A DNA stretch of 64,000 nt from Candidatus Regiella insecticola LSR1. Its GTDB lineage: Bacteria > Pseudomonadota > Gammaproteobacteria > Enterobacterales > Enterobacteriaceae. Each line of letters begins with the position of its first letter. The stretch's first letter is position 1. Under the pieces are notes generated by a model, which worked only from the letters and a program-made list of their open reading frames with translations, was not told where the DNA came from and ran no database searches. Of the stretch, positions 51,057 through 62,159 are shown piece by piece. Position numbers and translations under genes: made by a program. The stretch lies in assembly GCF_000143625.1 (NCBI RefSeq), contig NZ_GL379591.1, positions 38,710-102,709 on the forward strand. Direction: 5' to 3'.

Positions 51057-53206
51057 TGTTAATTCCCATCAGTTCAGGGGTTGGCTTAACCAGTGTTAGT
51101 TTGGGTATTATCCGGGCGATGGAGCAAAAAGGGGTCGATTTAAACGTCTTCAAACCTATTGCCCAGCCCTGTGTAGATGACAATGATAAGCTCGATAATA
51201 CCATCGCCATCATTCGTGCCAATTCCAATATCAATGTTGTCGAGCCATTAAAAATACGTGATGTTGAAAAATGCTTAAGTGCTAATCAGCAAGACCGGTT
51301 AATGGAAAAGATTGTGGCTCGTTACCACAAACATACCCAAAAAGCAGGGGTGGTATTGATAGAAGGTTTAATGCCAACGCCTAAACATCCTTTTGCTAAC
51401 ACCCTGAATTACCAAATTGCCAAAACGTTACACGCTGAAATTGTTTTCGTTTTAGCTCTGGGTAATCATTCACACGATCAACTAAAACAACAAATTGAAA
51501 TCGCCTGTTCCAGCTTTGGAGGTAAAAAAAATAAAAATATTACCGGGGTGATTATTAATAAATTGAACGCGCCTGTTGATAAGCAAGGTCGTACTCGTCC
51601 CGATTTATATGAAATTTTTGATGATTCAAGCAAAAATAATACGACGGTAATTGATCCGACTAAATTATTTGGCAATGATACCCTGCCGATATACGGGTTC
51701 ATCCCCTGGAATATTGATCTTATTGCGACCCGTGCTATCGATCTATGCCGACATCTAAATGCCAGCATTATTAATAAAGGTGAAATTGATACCCGTCGGG
51801 TTAAATCTATTACCTTTTGCGCCCATAGCCTGCCTAATATGTTGTCACAGTTTCGCCCCAATTCGTTACTGGTGACCTCTGCTGATCGCCCTGATGTATT
51901 GGTTGCAGCCTGTTTAGCCGCCATGAATGGTGTTGAAATTGGCGCTATTCTATTGACGGGTGGGTACCAGATGGTTGAATCCATTAAGCAACTTTGTCAA
52001 CGTGCTTTCCAGACTGGCTTACCGATATTTATGGTCGAGACGAATAGCTGGCAAACCTCCCTCAATTTGCAGAATTTCAGTCTAGCGGTGCCCGCAGATG
52101 ATAATGATCGTGTTGAAAAAATACAAAACTATGTAGCCAGTCACATTAGCAGCACTTGGATCGATTCACTAAGCGTTGCATCTAAGCGTTCTTACCGTCT
52201 GTCGCCCCCCGCTTTCCGTTATGAATTGACTGAATTGGCGCGAAAAGCGGCTAAAAGTATCGTACTGCCTGAAGGAGAAGAAAAACGTACCGTGAAAGCC
52301 GCCGCCATTTGTGCTGAACTCGGCATCGCTGAATGTGTATTGCTCGGCGATCCCGCCGAAATACAGCGAATAGCTGCCGCTCAGGGGGTGGTATTAGGCA
52401 AGAATATTCATTTAATCGATCCAAAACTGGTGCGGGAAGATTATGTTTCACGGTTAGTTGAATTACGTAAAAGTAAAGGTATGACTGAAGTTATCGCGCG
52501 TAGTCAGTTGGAAGATAATGTTATTTTAGCGACCTTGATGCTTGAACGTGGCAAAACATTTAATCAGATAAAAATTGATGGTTTGGTTTCTGGCGCTGTG
52601 CACACTACAGCTAACACCATCCGTCCTGCATTACAATTGATTAAAACATGGCCAGGCTGTTCATTGGTTTCATCTGTGTTTTTTATGTTACTGCCGGATC
52701 AAGTATTAGTGTACGGTGATTGTGCTATCAACCCCGATCCGACAGCAGAACAACTTGCAGAAATTGCGATTCAGTCCGCAGATTCAGCCACATCATTTGG
52801 TATTGAACCCCGTGTTGCCATGATATCCTACTCCACAAAAGATTCAGGGGCAGGGAGCGATGTAGAAAAGGTACGTGAAGCGACGCTTTTAGCACAAAAG
52901 AAACGGCCGGATCTGATAATTGATGGCCCATTACAGTACGACGCAGCAATTATGGCTGATGTAGCCAAATCTAAAGCACCTGATTCCAAGGTAGCGGGTC
53001 GAGCGACGGTATTTATTTTCCCTGACTTAAATACCGGTAACACCACTTATAAAGCCGTACAACGTTCTGCTGATTTAGTTTCTATCGGCCCCATGCTGCA
53101 AGGGATGCGTAAACCGGTAAACGATTTATCGCGTGGCGCATCGGTCGATGACATTGTATACACCATAGCGTTAACGGCGATCCAATCTCACCAAGCAACC
53201 CGTTGA
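51041..53206 (+). CDS. pta: Pta, phosphate acetyltransferase (long, three-domain form)
   Basis: Makes acetyl phosphate from acetyl-CoA. 721 aa (E. coli 714): an N-terminal P-loop-like/DRTGG regulatory part ([20 protein letters not shown]; about residues 1-380) and the C-terminal PTA_PTB catalytic domain (about 395-715: [87 protein letters not shown]). GGAGGAG about 8 nt upstream of the ATG lies inside ackA; the 16 nt overlap implies translational coupling not seen in E. coli, where a gap separates the two. Confidence 0.96.
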   Translation: MSRKVMLIPISSGVGLTSVSLGIIRAMEQKGVDLNVFKPIAQPCVDDNDKLDNTIAIIRANSNINVVEPLKIRDVEKCLSANQQDRLMEKIVARYHKHTQKAGVVLIEGLMPTPKHPFANTLNYQIAKTLHAEIVFVLALGNHSHDQLKQQIEIACSSFGGKKNKNITGVIINKLNAPVDKQGRTRPDLYEIFDDSSKNNTTVIDPTKLFGNDTLPIYGFIPWNIDLIATRAIDLCRHLNASIINKGEIDTRRVKSITFCAHSLPNMLSQFRPNSLLVTSADRPDVLVAACLAAMNGVEIGAILLTGGYQMVESIKQLCQRAFQTGLPIFMVETNSWQTSLNLQNFSLAVPADDNDRVEKIQNYVASHISSTWIDSLSVASKRSYRLSPPAFRYELTELARKAAKSIVLPEGEEKRTVKAAAICAELGIAECVLLGDPAEIQRIAAAQGVVLGKNIHLIDPKLVREDYVSRLVELRKSKGMTEVIARSQLEDNVILATLMLERGKTFNQIKIDGLVSGAVHTTANTIRPALQLIKTWPGCSLVSSVFFMLLPDQVLVYGDCAINPDPTAEQLAEIAIQSADSATSFGIEPRVAMISYSTKDSGAGSDVEKVREATLLAQKKRPDLIIDGPLQYDAAIMADVAKSKAPDSKVAGRATVFIFPDLNTGNTTYKAVQRSADLVSIGPMLQGMRKPVNDLSRGASVDDIVYTIALTAIQSHQATR

Positions 53207-53232
53207 AAAAATCGGCATAGGGGACGGCTCTA

Positions 53233-53350
53233 AGAGCCTGTTCCAAATCTTCTTGAGTGGCCTTAATTGATCAAAAAACGGGCGAAAAAACGTCATTGCC
53301 TTCTTTGTAAAAAACAAGGGAGTAAATGCGGATTTTGAGCCCTTTTTTGA
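53233..53350. repeat. Degenerate Rep-C copy
   Basis: agcctgttccaaatcttcttgag, then gggagtaaatgcggattttgagcccttttttgac and caaaagac: recognisable left end and interior, right end lost. It lies between pta and rpoS (convergent). Confidence 0.65.
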
Positions 53351-53403
53351 CAAAAGACTGCTTGCAAAGCCGTAGTGAGAGCGGTAATCACAGGACAGTA
53401 AAA

Positions 53404-54402
53404 TTATTGCCTAAATAATGCTTCAATGCACAAACCCTGGGTTTGTAGAATTTCACGTAGACGGCGTAGCCCTTCAACTTGTATTTGGCGAACACGTTCA
53501 CGGGTTAATCCGATTTCTTTGCCAACATTTTCAAGCGTTGCCGCTTCATATCCCAACAAACCAAAACGACGAGCCAGTACTTCTCGTTGTTTTGCATTAA
53601 GTTCAAATAACCATTTAACGATACTGTGCTTCATGTCATCATTTTGCGTCGTATCTTCCGGTCCATTTTCACTGTCATCTGAAAGGATATCTAATAACGC
53701 TTTTTCTGAATCTCCCCCTAACGGAGAGTCAACTGAAGTGATACGTTCATTAAGACGTAGCATACGGCTTACATCATCAACCGGTCTATCGAGTTGCTCA
53801 GCAATTTCTTCAGCACTCGGTTCATGATCCAATTTATGAGCAAGTTCGCGAGCAGTACGCAAATAAACATTTAATTCTTTTACAATATGGATGGGTAAGC
53901 GAATCGTTCGGGTTTGATTCATAATTGCCCGCTCAATCGTTTGACGTATCCACCAGGTGGCGTAGGTCGAAAAACGAAAGCCGCGTTCAGGATCAAATTT
54001 TTCTACTGCACGAATCAGCCCTAGATTCCCTTCTTCAATTAAATCAAGCAACGCTAAACCACGGTTACCGTAACGTCGCGCAATTTTGACTACCAGCCGT
54101 AAATTACTTTCTATCATTCGTCTCCGTGATTGTTGATCGCCACACAATGCACGCCTTGCAAAATAAACTTCTTCTTCCGCAGTCAACAACGGCGAATAGC
54201 CAATTTCACCAAGATAGAGCTGGGTTGCATCCAACACACGTTGAGTAACATTTTGTAGCAGCAGATCATCTTCTTCCAATTCATCTTCAAGAATTTCGTC
54301 TTCCATTGATGATTTTTCATCAAACATTCCAAGAACCGAACTTTCTTCATCAAAATCGGGCTCCTCATGTAACTCGTTAACTTTCAGCGTATTTTCACTC
54401 AT
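53404..54402 (-). CDS. rpoS: RpoS, stationary-phase sigma factor sigma-38
   Basis: 332 aa, full length. Region 1.2/2: [29 protein letters not shown]; 2.3-2.4: [56 protein letters not shown]; 3: [30 protein letters not shown]; 4.2 [25 protein letters not shown]. An acidic N-terminal segment (residues 1-50) is longer and more acidic than usual. It directs general stress genes. nlpD lies just upstream; in relatives the main rpoS promoter is inside nlpD, which is retained here as a broken gene. Intact sequence suggests selection for RpoS. Confidence 0.96.
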   Translation of the reverse strand: MSENTLKVNELHEEPDFDEESSVLGMFDEKSSMEDEILEDELEEDDLLLQNVTQRVLDATQLYLGEIGYSPLLTAEEEVYFARRALCGDQQSRRRMIESNLRLVVKIARRYGNRGLALLDLIEEGNLGLIRAVEKFDPERGFRFSTYATWWIRQTIERAIMNQTRTIRLPIHIVKELNVYLRTARELAHKLDHEPSAEEIAEQLDRPVDDVSRMLRLNERITSVDSPLGGDSEKALLDILSDDSENGPEDTTQNDDMKHSIVKWLFELNAKQREVLARRFGLLGYEAATLENVGKEIGLTRERVRQIQVEGLRRLREILQTQGLCIEALFRQ

Positions 54403-54456
54403 ATGCTGCTCCTAGCGGTGATACCGAGAACAGAATTTCAACACATTCTGTCCAAT

Positions 54457-55449
54457 TTATCGCTGCGGAAGAGAATGCAGCGGGTTGACGGGGTTCCCTT
54501 TATAACGAATTTCAAAATGCAATTTAACTGAATGGGTTCCCGTATTACCCATGGTAGCTATTTTTTGCCCTGCTTTGACTTCTTTTTCTTCTTTGACCAA
54601 TATTGCATCGTTGTGAGCATAGGCACTGAGATAATCATCACTGTGTTTAATGATGATCAAATTACCGTAACCACGCAGTGCATTACCAGAATAGACGACC
54701 TTTCCACCAGCAGCCGCAAATATAGGCTGCTGGCGCTTACCTGCGATCTCTATTCCTTTGTTACCTTTTGGATCTTAGTTGCCGATGATTTTTCCATCGG
54801 CTGGCCATTGCCATCTAACCATAGGGTTGCTATTACTAGCCTCTTCTTTAGGAGAGCTTGGTGTGCTAATAGCAGATTTCGCAACAGAAATGGAACTTTT
54901 TGGTAACATTGTACCAACATTTTGTTTACTTGAATTTGCAGAGTACCTGTTAGTTGATTCAAAATCAATTGTTGGGGCTGGTATTTTATTCGAGAGAGGA
55001 GATGAGGTTTTTGGCTCTGATCCATGGCCTAATTTAATGGATTGCCCCACGCTGAGATGATAGGGTTCAGCAATATTGTTCTTACTGGCTAAATCACGGT
55101 AATCATTTCCTGTTATCCAGGCAACATAAAACAAAGTATCACCATGATTCACAGTATAAGTATCAGCGTTGTAACTTCCTTTAGGGATAGTATCGTAACT
55201 ACGATCATAGATGATAGAGCTCTTAACCAACGGCGTCTTATCAATGACGGATTTATCAATGACAGGTTTTTTAATAACACTCTGAGGTATTTTTTCTCTC
55301 TCCACAGATTCTTGTATCACACTTTTATTACTGGCCGCCCTAATCGGAGCAGGGGGGGTGACGTTATTACTGCAACCAACCAACCATAAAACCACCACTG
55401 TACATACCACAATTCGGCGTAAAAGAATCATAGGGCTTTCCGTGCTCAT
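54457..55449 (-). pseudogene. nlpD: nlpD, amidase-activator lipoprotein, interrupted by an in-frame stop
   Basis: Starts MSTESPMILLRRIVVCTVVVLWLVGCSNN (lipobox LVGC). The LysM domain is at about residues 97-142 (YTVNHGDTLFYVAWITGNDYRDLASKNNI...LSVGQSIKLG). It then has WQWPADGKIIGN followed by TAA (54775-54777). In the same frame beyond the stop the LytM/M23 domain continues: [70 protein letters not shown] to 54457. NlpD activates amidase AmiC for daughter-cell separation via the LytM domain, so this allele is probably non-functional unless the stop is read through. The gap in the family alignment at the stop suggests a small deletion made it. Confidence 0.88.
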
Positions 55450-55510
55450 ATTTTTTCCTCATTATCATGGCAGAGTTTTTTTTTTTAGCCTTGTTAAAGA
55501 AAATGTCGAA

Positions 55511-55631
55511 TATACCCTTCGCCTTTGAAGTCGCCGTGTTGTTGGCTGTGATCCCTCGCCCTCATGGTATGTCTACGCTCATCGGTCGCCCGCTCTGGCA
55601 GCCGAAGGCAACTTCAAAGGCGAAGGGCATA
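55511..55631. repeat. Rep-A copy 14
   Basis: Core type 1, tatacccttcgcctttgaag ... caaaggcgaagggcata, between dacB and nlpD. Confidence 0.88.
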
Positions 55632-55642
55632 GACTCTAAGAC

Positions 55643-57127
55643 TCAATTATTTTTGTAAATATCCTTATAAAGACGACTTTCAAAGCGAAGCAAGGGTACC
55701 CGTCGATTACGTTGTGCTTCAGGAGGTACAGCATACCCCGACAAAAACTGTACAAAGGCCATACGTTGCCCACTAGCGGTAGTGATAAAACCCGCTAAAT
55801 TATAAACACCTTGTAACGCGCCGGTTTTAGCTGAAACTTTGCCAGTAACCCCTGCTTCGTGCAGGCTGCCTCGATAGAGCAAAGTCCCATCATGACCTGA
55901 TAAAGGTAACATTGAAATAATGTTTAGTTTCTTATCGTTCTGAGCAATATATTGCAATACTTGCATCATAGTAGTAGGAGAAAGCAAATTGTGACGCGAT
56001 AAGCCTGATCCATCCACCACAATACTATTGCCCAAATCGATACGCGCTTTTTCTCTTAATACCTGCCGAACAGCATTAGCGCCCGCTCTCCAGGTCCCAG
56101 GTACATCGAAACGTTGATGACCTATAGTGCGAAAAATACTGTCGGCAATTAAATTATCTGATTTCTTCAACATGGCTTTTAGCAATTGGGGCAAAGGCGC
56201 GGATTGAACTTGTGCCAATATGTTATTTTTTGGCTTACTCTTATTTAAAAAAGTTGTTGCAGCGATAGTTTGCTGCCGTAAATGACCATCAAGTTGAATA
56301 CCGGCTTTTTTTAATTCATTTTTGAGAATTGCACCGGCATAACTGGCGCCATTTTGTATGGCTATAGCAAGACGTATGGGATCCTCTCGCCGTGTCAAAC
56401 AACCTCGGAGGGTAAACTGGTTTAATTCACCCGGAACAATGTCTAGTTCACAATATTGTGCCTCCACTGATCCTTTAGCCAAAGTGCGAACTTCACTAGA
56501 CACTTGTACAGGATAAGAATAAGGCTCAACAAATGCTGTATTACCGGGATCTTGTGCGCTCTGGAGAGAAACAAAAAAACAGTTACGATCAATAATAGCA
56601 GCAGCAGGTGGGGTGCTAAAACATTGAACCGTATCGTTCCAAGACCAACCTGGTGCCATATCGTGACTAGAAAAAACAGAGGTATCGACTATAAAGTTGC
56701 CGGTGATCCGCCGGATACCTGTCTTTTTAAGTGTGGTGATCATATCGCGTAATTGCTGACGAGTTAACGTCGGATCACCACTAAAACGGATAATCAAATC
56801 GCCCGACAGCGCACCATTGGTGACAGTGGCAGGACTTTCTAATGTCGTTGTAAAACGGAAATCAGCCCCCAGTTGTAATAAAGCCGCAAGTGCTGTTAAT
56901 ACTTTCTGCGTACTGGCGGGTAATGCCATACGATCAGCATGGTAATTTATAAGCGGGGTTTTGGAACCTATTTTCTGTACTATCAGCGCAAGATTGGCAC
57001 CATCAGGAAGAGAGGGTATATAGCTTTCAATGGGCTCTGCATGAACACGCATATTACAACACAGCATCATTATCGTAACGGTATAAGCCAATCTATTCAC
57101 AATTCGTGACAGGTAGGTAATTTTCAT
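55643..57127 (-). CDS. dacB: DacB (PBP4), D-alanyl-D-alanine carboxypeptidase/endopeptidase
   Basis: About 494 aa from the ATG at 57127 (MKITYLSRIVNRLAYTVTIM...VHA signal peptide); an in-frame ATG at 57154 is less likely. Active-site motifs of the S13/PBP4 family: SxxK in PASTQKVLTAL (Ser ~68), SxN in LLKAMLKKSDNLIADS, and KTG in SAKTGALQGV. Periplasmic; trims and cleaves peptidoglycan cross-links. Divergent from greA as in E. coli. Full length, seemingly intact. Confidence 0.95.
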   Translation of the reverse strand: MKITYLSRIVNRLAYTVTIMMLCCNMRVHAEPIESYIPSLPDGANLALIVQKIGSKTPLINYHADRMALPASTQKVLTALAALLQLGADFRFTTTLESPATVTNGALSGDLIIRFSGDPTLTRQQLRDMITTLKKTGIRRITGNFIVDTSVFSSHDMAPGWSWNDTVQCFSTPPAAAIIDRNCFFVSLQSAQDPGNTAFVEPYSYPVQVSSEVRTLAKGSVEAQYCELDIVPGELNQFTLRGCLTRREDPIRLAIAIQNGASYAGAILKNELKKAGIQLDGHLRQQTIAATTFLNKSKPKNNILAQVQSAPLPQLLKAMLKKSDNLIADSIFRTIGHQRFDVPGTWRAGANAVRQVLREKARIDLGNSIVVDGSGLSRHNLLSPTTMMQVLQYIAQNDKKLNIISMLPLSGHDGTLLYRGSLHEAGVTGKVSAKTGALQGVYNLAGFITTASGQRMAFVQFLSGYAVPPEAQRNRRVPLLRFESRLYKDIYKNN

Positions 57128-57331
57128 AAACGCTAGGTTAGGGTGGCAACACAAATATTTAAAAGTGTAATAAATAATAGCATGCTACAACAGGATAAGA
57201 GTGAAAACTAAAAGTCTATTTGAAATTAAACGGTGATTACAAAAGAACTCTACGTTAAAATGAATTCCAAAAAAATCAGGTGTATTTTACTCCGGAGTAA
57301 TTGGCTCTGACTGTTTTTTTGTAATGACTAT
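57128..57331. promoter_or_regulatory. Divergent dacB/greA promoter region
   Basis: About 200 bp upstream of both genes, followed on the greA side by a Rep-A element (57332-57457). No specific sites could be assigned. Confidence 0.3.
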
Positions 57332-57457
57332 TATACCCCTCGCTCTTGAAGTTGTCGCTAGGCGGCCAGGGTGACCGACCGATGAGCGTAGATAGACTAC
57401 GTGATTCGGCGAGTACCCGCAGCCAACAACGCGGCAGCTTCAAAGGCGAAGGGTATA
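57332..57457. repeat. Rep-A copy 15 in the greA leader
   Basis: Core type 1, tatacccctcgctcttgaag ... caaaggcgaagggtata. It ends 30 bp before the greA ATG, so it lies within the transcribed leader or displaces the promoter. Confidence 0.88.
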
Positions 57458-57487
57458 AAATAAAATCGATGTTAGAGGTAATAAGCT

Positions 57488-57976
57488 ATGGCACAGATTC
57501 CGATGACGGTTTGTGGCGAAGAAAAATTGCGTAAAGAGTTGGAATATTTAAAAAATAAGCGGCGTCAGGAGATCATTACTGCTATTGCTGAGGCACGCGC
57601 ACACGGTGATTTAAAAGAAAATGCAGAGTACCATGCTGCTCGCGAGCAACAAGGATTTTGCGAAGGCCGCATTCAAGAAATTGAGACTAAACTGTCTAAT
57701 GCTCAAGTAATAGATGTCACTGAAATAGTCAATAATGGCAGAATAATTTTTGGATCAACAGTGACTGTCCTTAATATTGCTACAGATGAAGAGTATATTT
57801 ATCGTATTGTTGGCGATGACGAAGCTAATGCTAAACAAAATTTAATTTCGGTCAACTCACCCATGGCGCGTGGTTTGATCGGTAAACAGATCGATGATAC
57901 GACGGTGATTACAACACCAGGTGGTGACATCGAATATGAAATTATTGCAGTAGAATATTTATCCGACACGCCGTAA
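57488..57976 (+). CDS. greA: GreA, transcript cleavage factor
   Basis: 162 aa, rescues backtracked RNA polymerase by stimulating transcript cleavage. The N-terminal coiled-coil (about residues 1-75) ends with [24 protein letters not shown], whose DLKENAEY tip carries the acidic residues (Asp41/Glu44 equivalents) that act in the polymerase channel. The C-terminal FKBP-like domain follows ([33 protein letters not shown]). GAGGT about 10 nt upstream of ATG 57488. Intact. Confidence 0.96.
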   Translation: MAQIPMTVCGEEKLRKELEYLKNKRRQEIITAIAEARAHGDLKENAEYHAAREQQGFCEGRIQEIETKLSNAQVIDVTEIVNNGRIIFGSTVTVLNIATDEEYIYRIVGDDEANAKQNLISVNSPMARGLIGKQIDDTTVITTPGGDIEYEIIAVEYLSDTP

Positions 57977-57983
57977 AGCCCGA

Positions 57984-58031
57984 CCTTTCAGAGGCTGCCG
58001 CCTAGCGGCAACTTCAAAGGCAAACGGTATA
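57984..58031. repeat. Rep-A end fragment
   Basis: gctgccgcctagcggcaacttcaaaggcaaacggtata, the right portion of a core type 1 copy, between greA and yhbY. Confidence 0.7.
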
Positions 58032-58055
58032 AACAAAGATATAAAATGGTAATCA

Positions 58056-58349
58056 TTAACGTGGTAACACTATCTTGCGATCTTTAGCGGGGCGATAAAG
58101 AACAAGAATATTACCAATAATTTGCACGATAGTTGCGTTGGTTTTATCAACAATGGTATCAGCGATGTTGGATTTAGTTTCACGTTTTTCAGTAGTAATT
58201 TTTATCTTGATAATTTCATGATGTTCTAGGGTTTGTTCAATTTCTGCTAACACCGCTTTGGTTAATCCATTATTGCCAATCATCACCACCGGTTTTAGTG
58301 GATGAGCGATGCTTTTCAAGTGTTGTTTTTGTTTATTATTTAAATTCAT
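58056..58349 (-). CDS. yhbY: YhbY, CRM-domain RNA-binding protein associated with the 50S precursor
   Basis: 97 aa, a single CRM domain: LNNKQKQHLKSIAHPLKPVVMIGNNGLTKAVLAEIEQTLEHHEIIKIKI... with the GxxG loop (GNNG). YhbY binds pre-50S subunits. Convergent with greA and divergent from rlmE, as in E. coli. Confidence 0.95.
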   Translation of the reverse strand: MNLNNKQKQHLKSIAHPLKPVVMIGNNGLTKAVLAEIEQTLEHHEIIKIKITTEKRETKSNIADTIVDKTNATIVQIIGNILVLYRPAKDRKIVLPR

Positions 58350-58562
58350 TGTCTTTTTTACTTAAATTGGGATTGAAAACGGCGTATTCTAACGCCATCT
58401 TAAGCAGATGCCAAAGCGCTTTACTCCAATCTAGCGTATATGTGAGATTAATGTCCTATCTTGTTGTCGGAAATTTATCCTAAATGGGTTTTACTTCTCC
58501 AACCGTTAGGCTGAGGAAGATATTAATAAAATGTTTTGTGAATAATATAGTTGGAAAATAGC

Positions 58563-59192
58563 ATGGCTAATAAAAAGCGTTCTGCTAGCTCTAGCCGCTG
58601 GTTACAAGAACATTTTAGCGATAAATATGTATTGCAGGCACAGAAAAAAGGGCTGCGCTCACGCGCTTGGTTTAAACTTGATGAAATACAACGAAGTGAT
58701 AAACTTTTTAAACTGGGTATGACTGTTGTTGATTTAGGTGCCGCCCCTGGAGGCTGGTCACAATACGCTGTCAGCCAGGTCGGAGAAAAAGGGCGTGTTG
58801 TTGCCTGTGATATACTGCCCATGGATCCCATCGTCGGAGTAGATTTTCTTCAAGGCAATTTTTGTGATGAGTCTATATTAAATGCTTTGCTTGAGCGAGT
58901 AGGTGATAAAAAAGTTCAAGTAGTGATGTCTGATATGGCGCCAAACATGAGCGGCACTCCAGAAATTGACATACCGAGAGCGATGTATCTAGTTGAATTA
59001 GCATTAGATATGTGTCGTTCTATACTTGCACCGGGCGGTGGTTTTTTGGTGAAAGTGTTGCAGGGAAGTGGCTTTGATGAATACCTACGGGAAATGCGTT
59101 CCCTATTTATGAAGGTTAAAGTTCGTAAGCCAGATGCTTCACGTGCACGATCACGTGAGGTGTACATTGTAGCGACGGGACGAAAACTATAG
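58563..59192 (+). CDS. rlmE: RlmE (FtsJ/RrmJ), 23S rRNA U2552 2'-O-methyltransferase
   Basis: 209 aa from ATG 58563 ([22 protein letters not shown]); an upstream ATG at 58551 is less likely. SAM-binding [16 protein letters not shown], the K-D-K-E catalytic tetrad visible around WFKLDEI (Lys ~38), [12 protein letters not shown] (Asp ~124), [11 protein letters not shown] (Lys ~164) and [10 protein letters not shown] (Glu ~199). It methylates U2552 in the A-loop late in 50S assembly. Upstream of ftsH as in E. coli, 48 bp apart. Confidence 0.95.
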   Translation: MANKKRSASSSRWLQEHFSDKYVLQAQKKGLRSRAWFKLDEIQRSDKLFKLGMTVVDLGAAPGGWSQYAVSQVGEKGRVVACDILPMDPIVGVDFLQGNFCDESILNALLERVGDKKVQVVMSDMAPNMSGTPEIDIPRAMYLVELALDMCRSILAPGGGFLVKVLQGSGFDEYLREMRSLFMKVKVRKPDASRARSREVYIVATGRKL

Positions 59193-59240
59193 TACCCTAA
59201 CCGCTGTTTGTTAACACAGTTGTAATATGAGGTTAATCCC

Positions 59241-61157
59241 TTGAATAACATGGCGAAAAACCTAATACTCTGGTTAGTTATCGCAGTTGTATTGATGACT
59301 TTATTCCAGAGTTTTGGTCCCAACGAATCAAATGGGCGTAGAGTAGATTACTCTACTTTCATGTCTGATGTAATCCAAGATCAGGTTCGTGAAACACGGA
59401 TAAATGGGCGTGAAATTAACGTTAAAAAGAAAGATAACAGCAGATATACGACCTTTATACCTGTCAATGATCCTAAGCTATTAGACACTTTATTGGCAAA
59501 AAATGTAAAAGTTGCTGGAGAACCACCAGAAGAACAAAGTTTATTGGCTTCTATTTTTATTTCCTGGTTCCCGATGTTGTTGTTAATCGGGGTCTGGATT
59601 TTCTTCATGCGTCAAATGCAAGGCGGAGGGGGCAGAGGTGCCATGTCCTTTGGCAAAAGCAAAGCACGCATGTTGACTGAAGATCAGATAAAAACGTCTT
59701 TTTCAGATGTTGCAGGTTGTGATGAAGCAAAAGAAGAAGTGAGTGAACTGGTTGAATACTTACGTGATCCTGGGCGTTTTCAAAAGCTAGGCGGTAAGAT
59801 TCCGAAAGGCGTCTTGATGGTGGGACCGCCAGGAACCGGTAAAACTTTGCTGGCAAAAGCTATTGCTGGAGAAGCCAAAGTCCCCTTCTTTACTATTTCC
59901 GGCTCTGATTTCGTTGAAATGTTTGTCGGGGTCGGCGCATCACGTGTCCGTGATATGTTTGAGCAAGCAAAAAAGACCGCGCCCTGTATCATTTTTATCG
60001 ATGAAATCGATGCGGTAGGTCGGCAGCGAGGGGCGGGGTTAGGCGGAGGACACGATGAACGTGAACAAACGCTAAATCAAATGTTGGTCGAGATGGATGG
60101 CTTTGAAGGTAACGAAGGTATTATCGTGATCGCCGCAACCAATCGCCCTGATGTGCTTGATCCAGCATTGCTGCGCCCTGGCCGTTTTGATCGCCAAGTA
60201 GTGGTGGGGCTACCTGATGTGCGGGGTCGTGAACAAATTTTAAAAGTACATATGCGCCGTGTACCACTTGAAATTGATATGGATGCATCAGTTATTGCCC
60301 GCGGTACTCCTGGTTTTTCTGGTGCTGATTTAGCTAATTTAGTGAATGAAGCCGCCCTCTTTGCCGCTCGTAGCAATAAAAATGCGGTTTCTATGGTTGA
60401 GTTTGAAAAAGCCAAAGATAAAATTATGATGGGTGCAGAGCGGCGCTCAATGGTGATGACTGAAGAACAAAAGGAAGCTACCGCCTATCATGAAGCGGGA
60501 CACGCGATAATCGGTCGTTTGGTACCAGAACATGATCCGGTACATAAAGTCACTATTATTCCGCGCGGGCGTGCACTTGGCGTAACTTTCTTCTTGCCGG
60601 AAGGAGATGCTATCAGTGCTAGCCGTCAGAAATTGGAAAGCCAAATATCTACTTTATACGGCGGGCGCCTCGCTGAAGAGCTCATCTATGGTACGGAGAA
60701 GGTTTCTACAGGTGCCTCAAATGATATTAAAGTTGCCACTTCTATCGCACGTAATATGGTAACCCAATGGGGTTTTTCCGAAAAATTGGGGCCTTTATTG
60801 TATGCAGAAGAAGAAGGCGAAATATTCTTAGGCCGTTCGGTAGCAAAAGCAAAGCATATGTCTGATGAAACCGCACGGATTATCGATCAAGAAGTCAAAC
60901 TGATTATCGAGCGTAATTATCAACGTGCTCGTAGCTTATTAATGAAAAATATGGATGTTTTACATACGATGAAAGCGGCCTTGATGAAATATGAAACCAT
61001 CGATGCGCCCCAGATTGACGACCTGATGAACCGTGAATCAGTAATTCGTGTACCGGCCGGTTGGGATGATGTAACAAAGGATAAACCGTCTGATAACGAT
61101 GATCTCCCTACCGTAGATGATTCACCTACACCGGACACCAGCAATCCTCTATCGTAA
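59241..61157 (+). CDS. ftsH: FtsH, membrane AAA+ zinc metalloprotease
   Basis: 638 aa from the TTG at 59241 (GAGG about 10 nt upstream); an internal ATG at 59250 ([10 protein letters not shown]) is the start annotated in E. coli. Two transmembrane helices (about 7-25 and 98-118) flank a periplasmic domain. Walker A GPPGTGKT, Walker [34 protein letters not shown], and the zinc site HEAGH. FtsH degrades LpxC, sigma-32, SecY and the lambda CII class of substrates. The C-terminal tail ([22 protein letters not shown]) is acidic and differs from E. coli. A strong hairpin follows the stop. Confidence 0.96.
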   Translation: MNNMAKNLILWLVIAVVLMTLFQSFGPNESNGRRVDYSTFMSDVIQDQVRETRINGREINVKKKDNSRYTTFIPVNDPKLLDTLLAKNVKVAGEPPEEQSLLASIFISWFPMLLLIGVWIFFMRQMQGGGGRGAMSFGKSKARMLTEDQIKTSFSDVAGCDEAKEEVSELVEYLRDPGRFQKLGGKIPKGVLMVGPPGTGKTLLAKAIAGEAKVPFFTISGSDFVEMFVGVGASRVRDMFEQAKKTAPCIIFIDEIDAVGRQRGAGLGGGHDEREQTLNQMLVEMDGFEGNEGIIVIAATNRPDVLDPALLRPGRFDRQVVVGLPDVRGREQILKVHMRRVPLEIDMDASVIARGTPGFSGADLANLVNEAALFAARSNKNAVSMVEFEKAKDKIMMGAERRSMVMTEEQKEATAYHEAGHAIIGRLVPEHDPVHKVTIIPRGRALGVTFFLPEGDAISASRQKLESQISTLYGGRLAEELIYGTEKVSTGASNDIKVATSIARNMVTQWGFSEKLGPLLYAEEEGEIFLGRSVAKAKHMSDETARIIDQEVKLIIERNYQRARSLLMKNMDVLHTMKAALMKYETIDAPQIDDLMNRESVIRVPAGWDDVTKDKPSDNDDLPTVDDSPTPDTSNPLS

Positions 61158-61196
61158 TACTGAGATGAGATCATTTTAATAAATATTGTTGAGGTA

Positions 61197-61235
61197 AATA
61201 ATGGCTTTGGGCAAAAAATTCCCAAGGCCATTATT
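61197..61235 (+). terminator. Intrinsic terminator after ftsH
   Basis: AATAATGGCTTTGGG - 9 nt loop - CCCAAGGCCATTATT, a 15 bp stem with one G-U pair, followed by TTATG. Only a short T-run, but the stem is the strongest hairpin seen in this part of the window. It would separate ftsH from folP-glmM. Confidence 0.7.
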
Positions 61236-61304
61236 TTATGCCGTGCTCAATTTATTTAAATAAGAAAATGCTTAACTAGCAAATCTTAAATAGAGTGAAA
61301 CTTT

Positions 61305-62159
61305 ATGAAGTTAACTGCTAAAAATCAGGTCTTAGATCTCAGCCAACCGCAAATCATGGGTATATTGAATGTCACTCCTGATTCATTTTCCGATGGAGGA
61401 CAATACCGTAGCCTCGATAATGCATTACAACATGCCAAAATGATGATCACAGAAGGCGCAACCTTGATTGATATTGGTGGTGAATCGACTCGACCAGGGG
61501 CAACACCGGTGAGTGTAAAAGAAGAGCTTGATCGCGTGATCCCCGTGATTAAGTGTTTAGCAACAGAGGAGCTAGTAATAAAGCGTAAAATTTGGCTGTC
61601 TGTTGATACTTCTAAGGCAGCGGTTATCACTGAAGCCGCTAAGAATGGCGCTCACTTAATCAACGATGTACGGGCACTACAAGAACCAGGGGCATTGGAG
61701 GCAGCGGCAGCAACCGGTCTACCGGTTTGTCTCATGCACATGCAGGGTACACCGGATAATATGCAAGTAGCGCCCAATTATGAAAATTTATTTGATCAAA
61801 TAAATCAATTTTTCCAGCAACGTATCAAAAGCTGTACAACGGCGGGTATCGCACAAGAGAAATTAATACTGGATCCCGGTTTTGGTTTTGGGAAAAGTTT
61901 AGAACATAACTACCAACTATTAGCACAGCTAGAAAAATTTCATCATTTTAATTTGCCGTTATTAGTCGGGATATCAAGAAAATCGATGGTAGGACAATTA
62001 GTCAAGGCTCTCCCCGCACAGCGGGTTACAGGCAGTATCGCTTGTGCGGTGATCGCAGCGATGCAAGGAGCAAAAATTATTAGAGTGCATGACGTTAAGG
62101 AAACCGTTGAGGCAATGCATATCGTCAAAGCAACACTGATATCGAAGGAACAAAATTAA
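61305..62159 (+). CDS. folP: FolP, dihydropteroate synthase
   Basis: 284 aa; condenses pABA with 6-hydroxymethyl-dihydropterin pyrophosphate. Motifs: [48 protein letters not shown] (two DHPS signatures), [47 protein letters not shown] and GISRKSMVG. Because pabC is missing from its usual place upstream of mltG, whether endogenous pABA is made cannot be told from this window. The stop overlaps glmM (TAATG). Confidence 0.96.
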   Translation: MKLTAKNQVLDLSQPQIMGILNVTPDSFSDGGQYRSLDNALQHAKMMITEGATLIDIGGESTRPGATPVSVKEELDRVIPVIKCLATEELVIKRKIWLSVDTSKAAVITEAAKNGAHLINDVRALQEPGALEAAAATGLPVCLMHMQGTPDNMQVAPNYENLFDQINQFFQQRIKSCTTAGIAQEKLILDPGFGFGKSLEHNYQLLAQLEKFHHFNLPLLVGISRKSMVGQLVKALPAQRVTGSIACAVIAAMQGAKIIRVHDVKETVEAMHIVKATLISKEQN

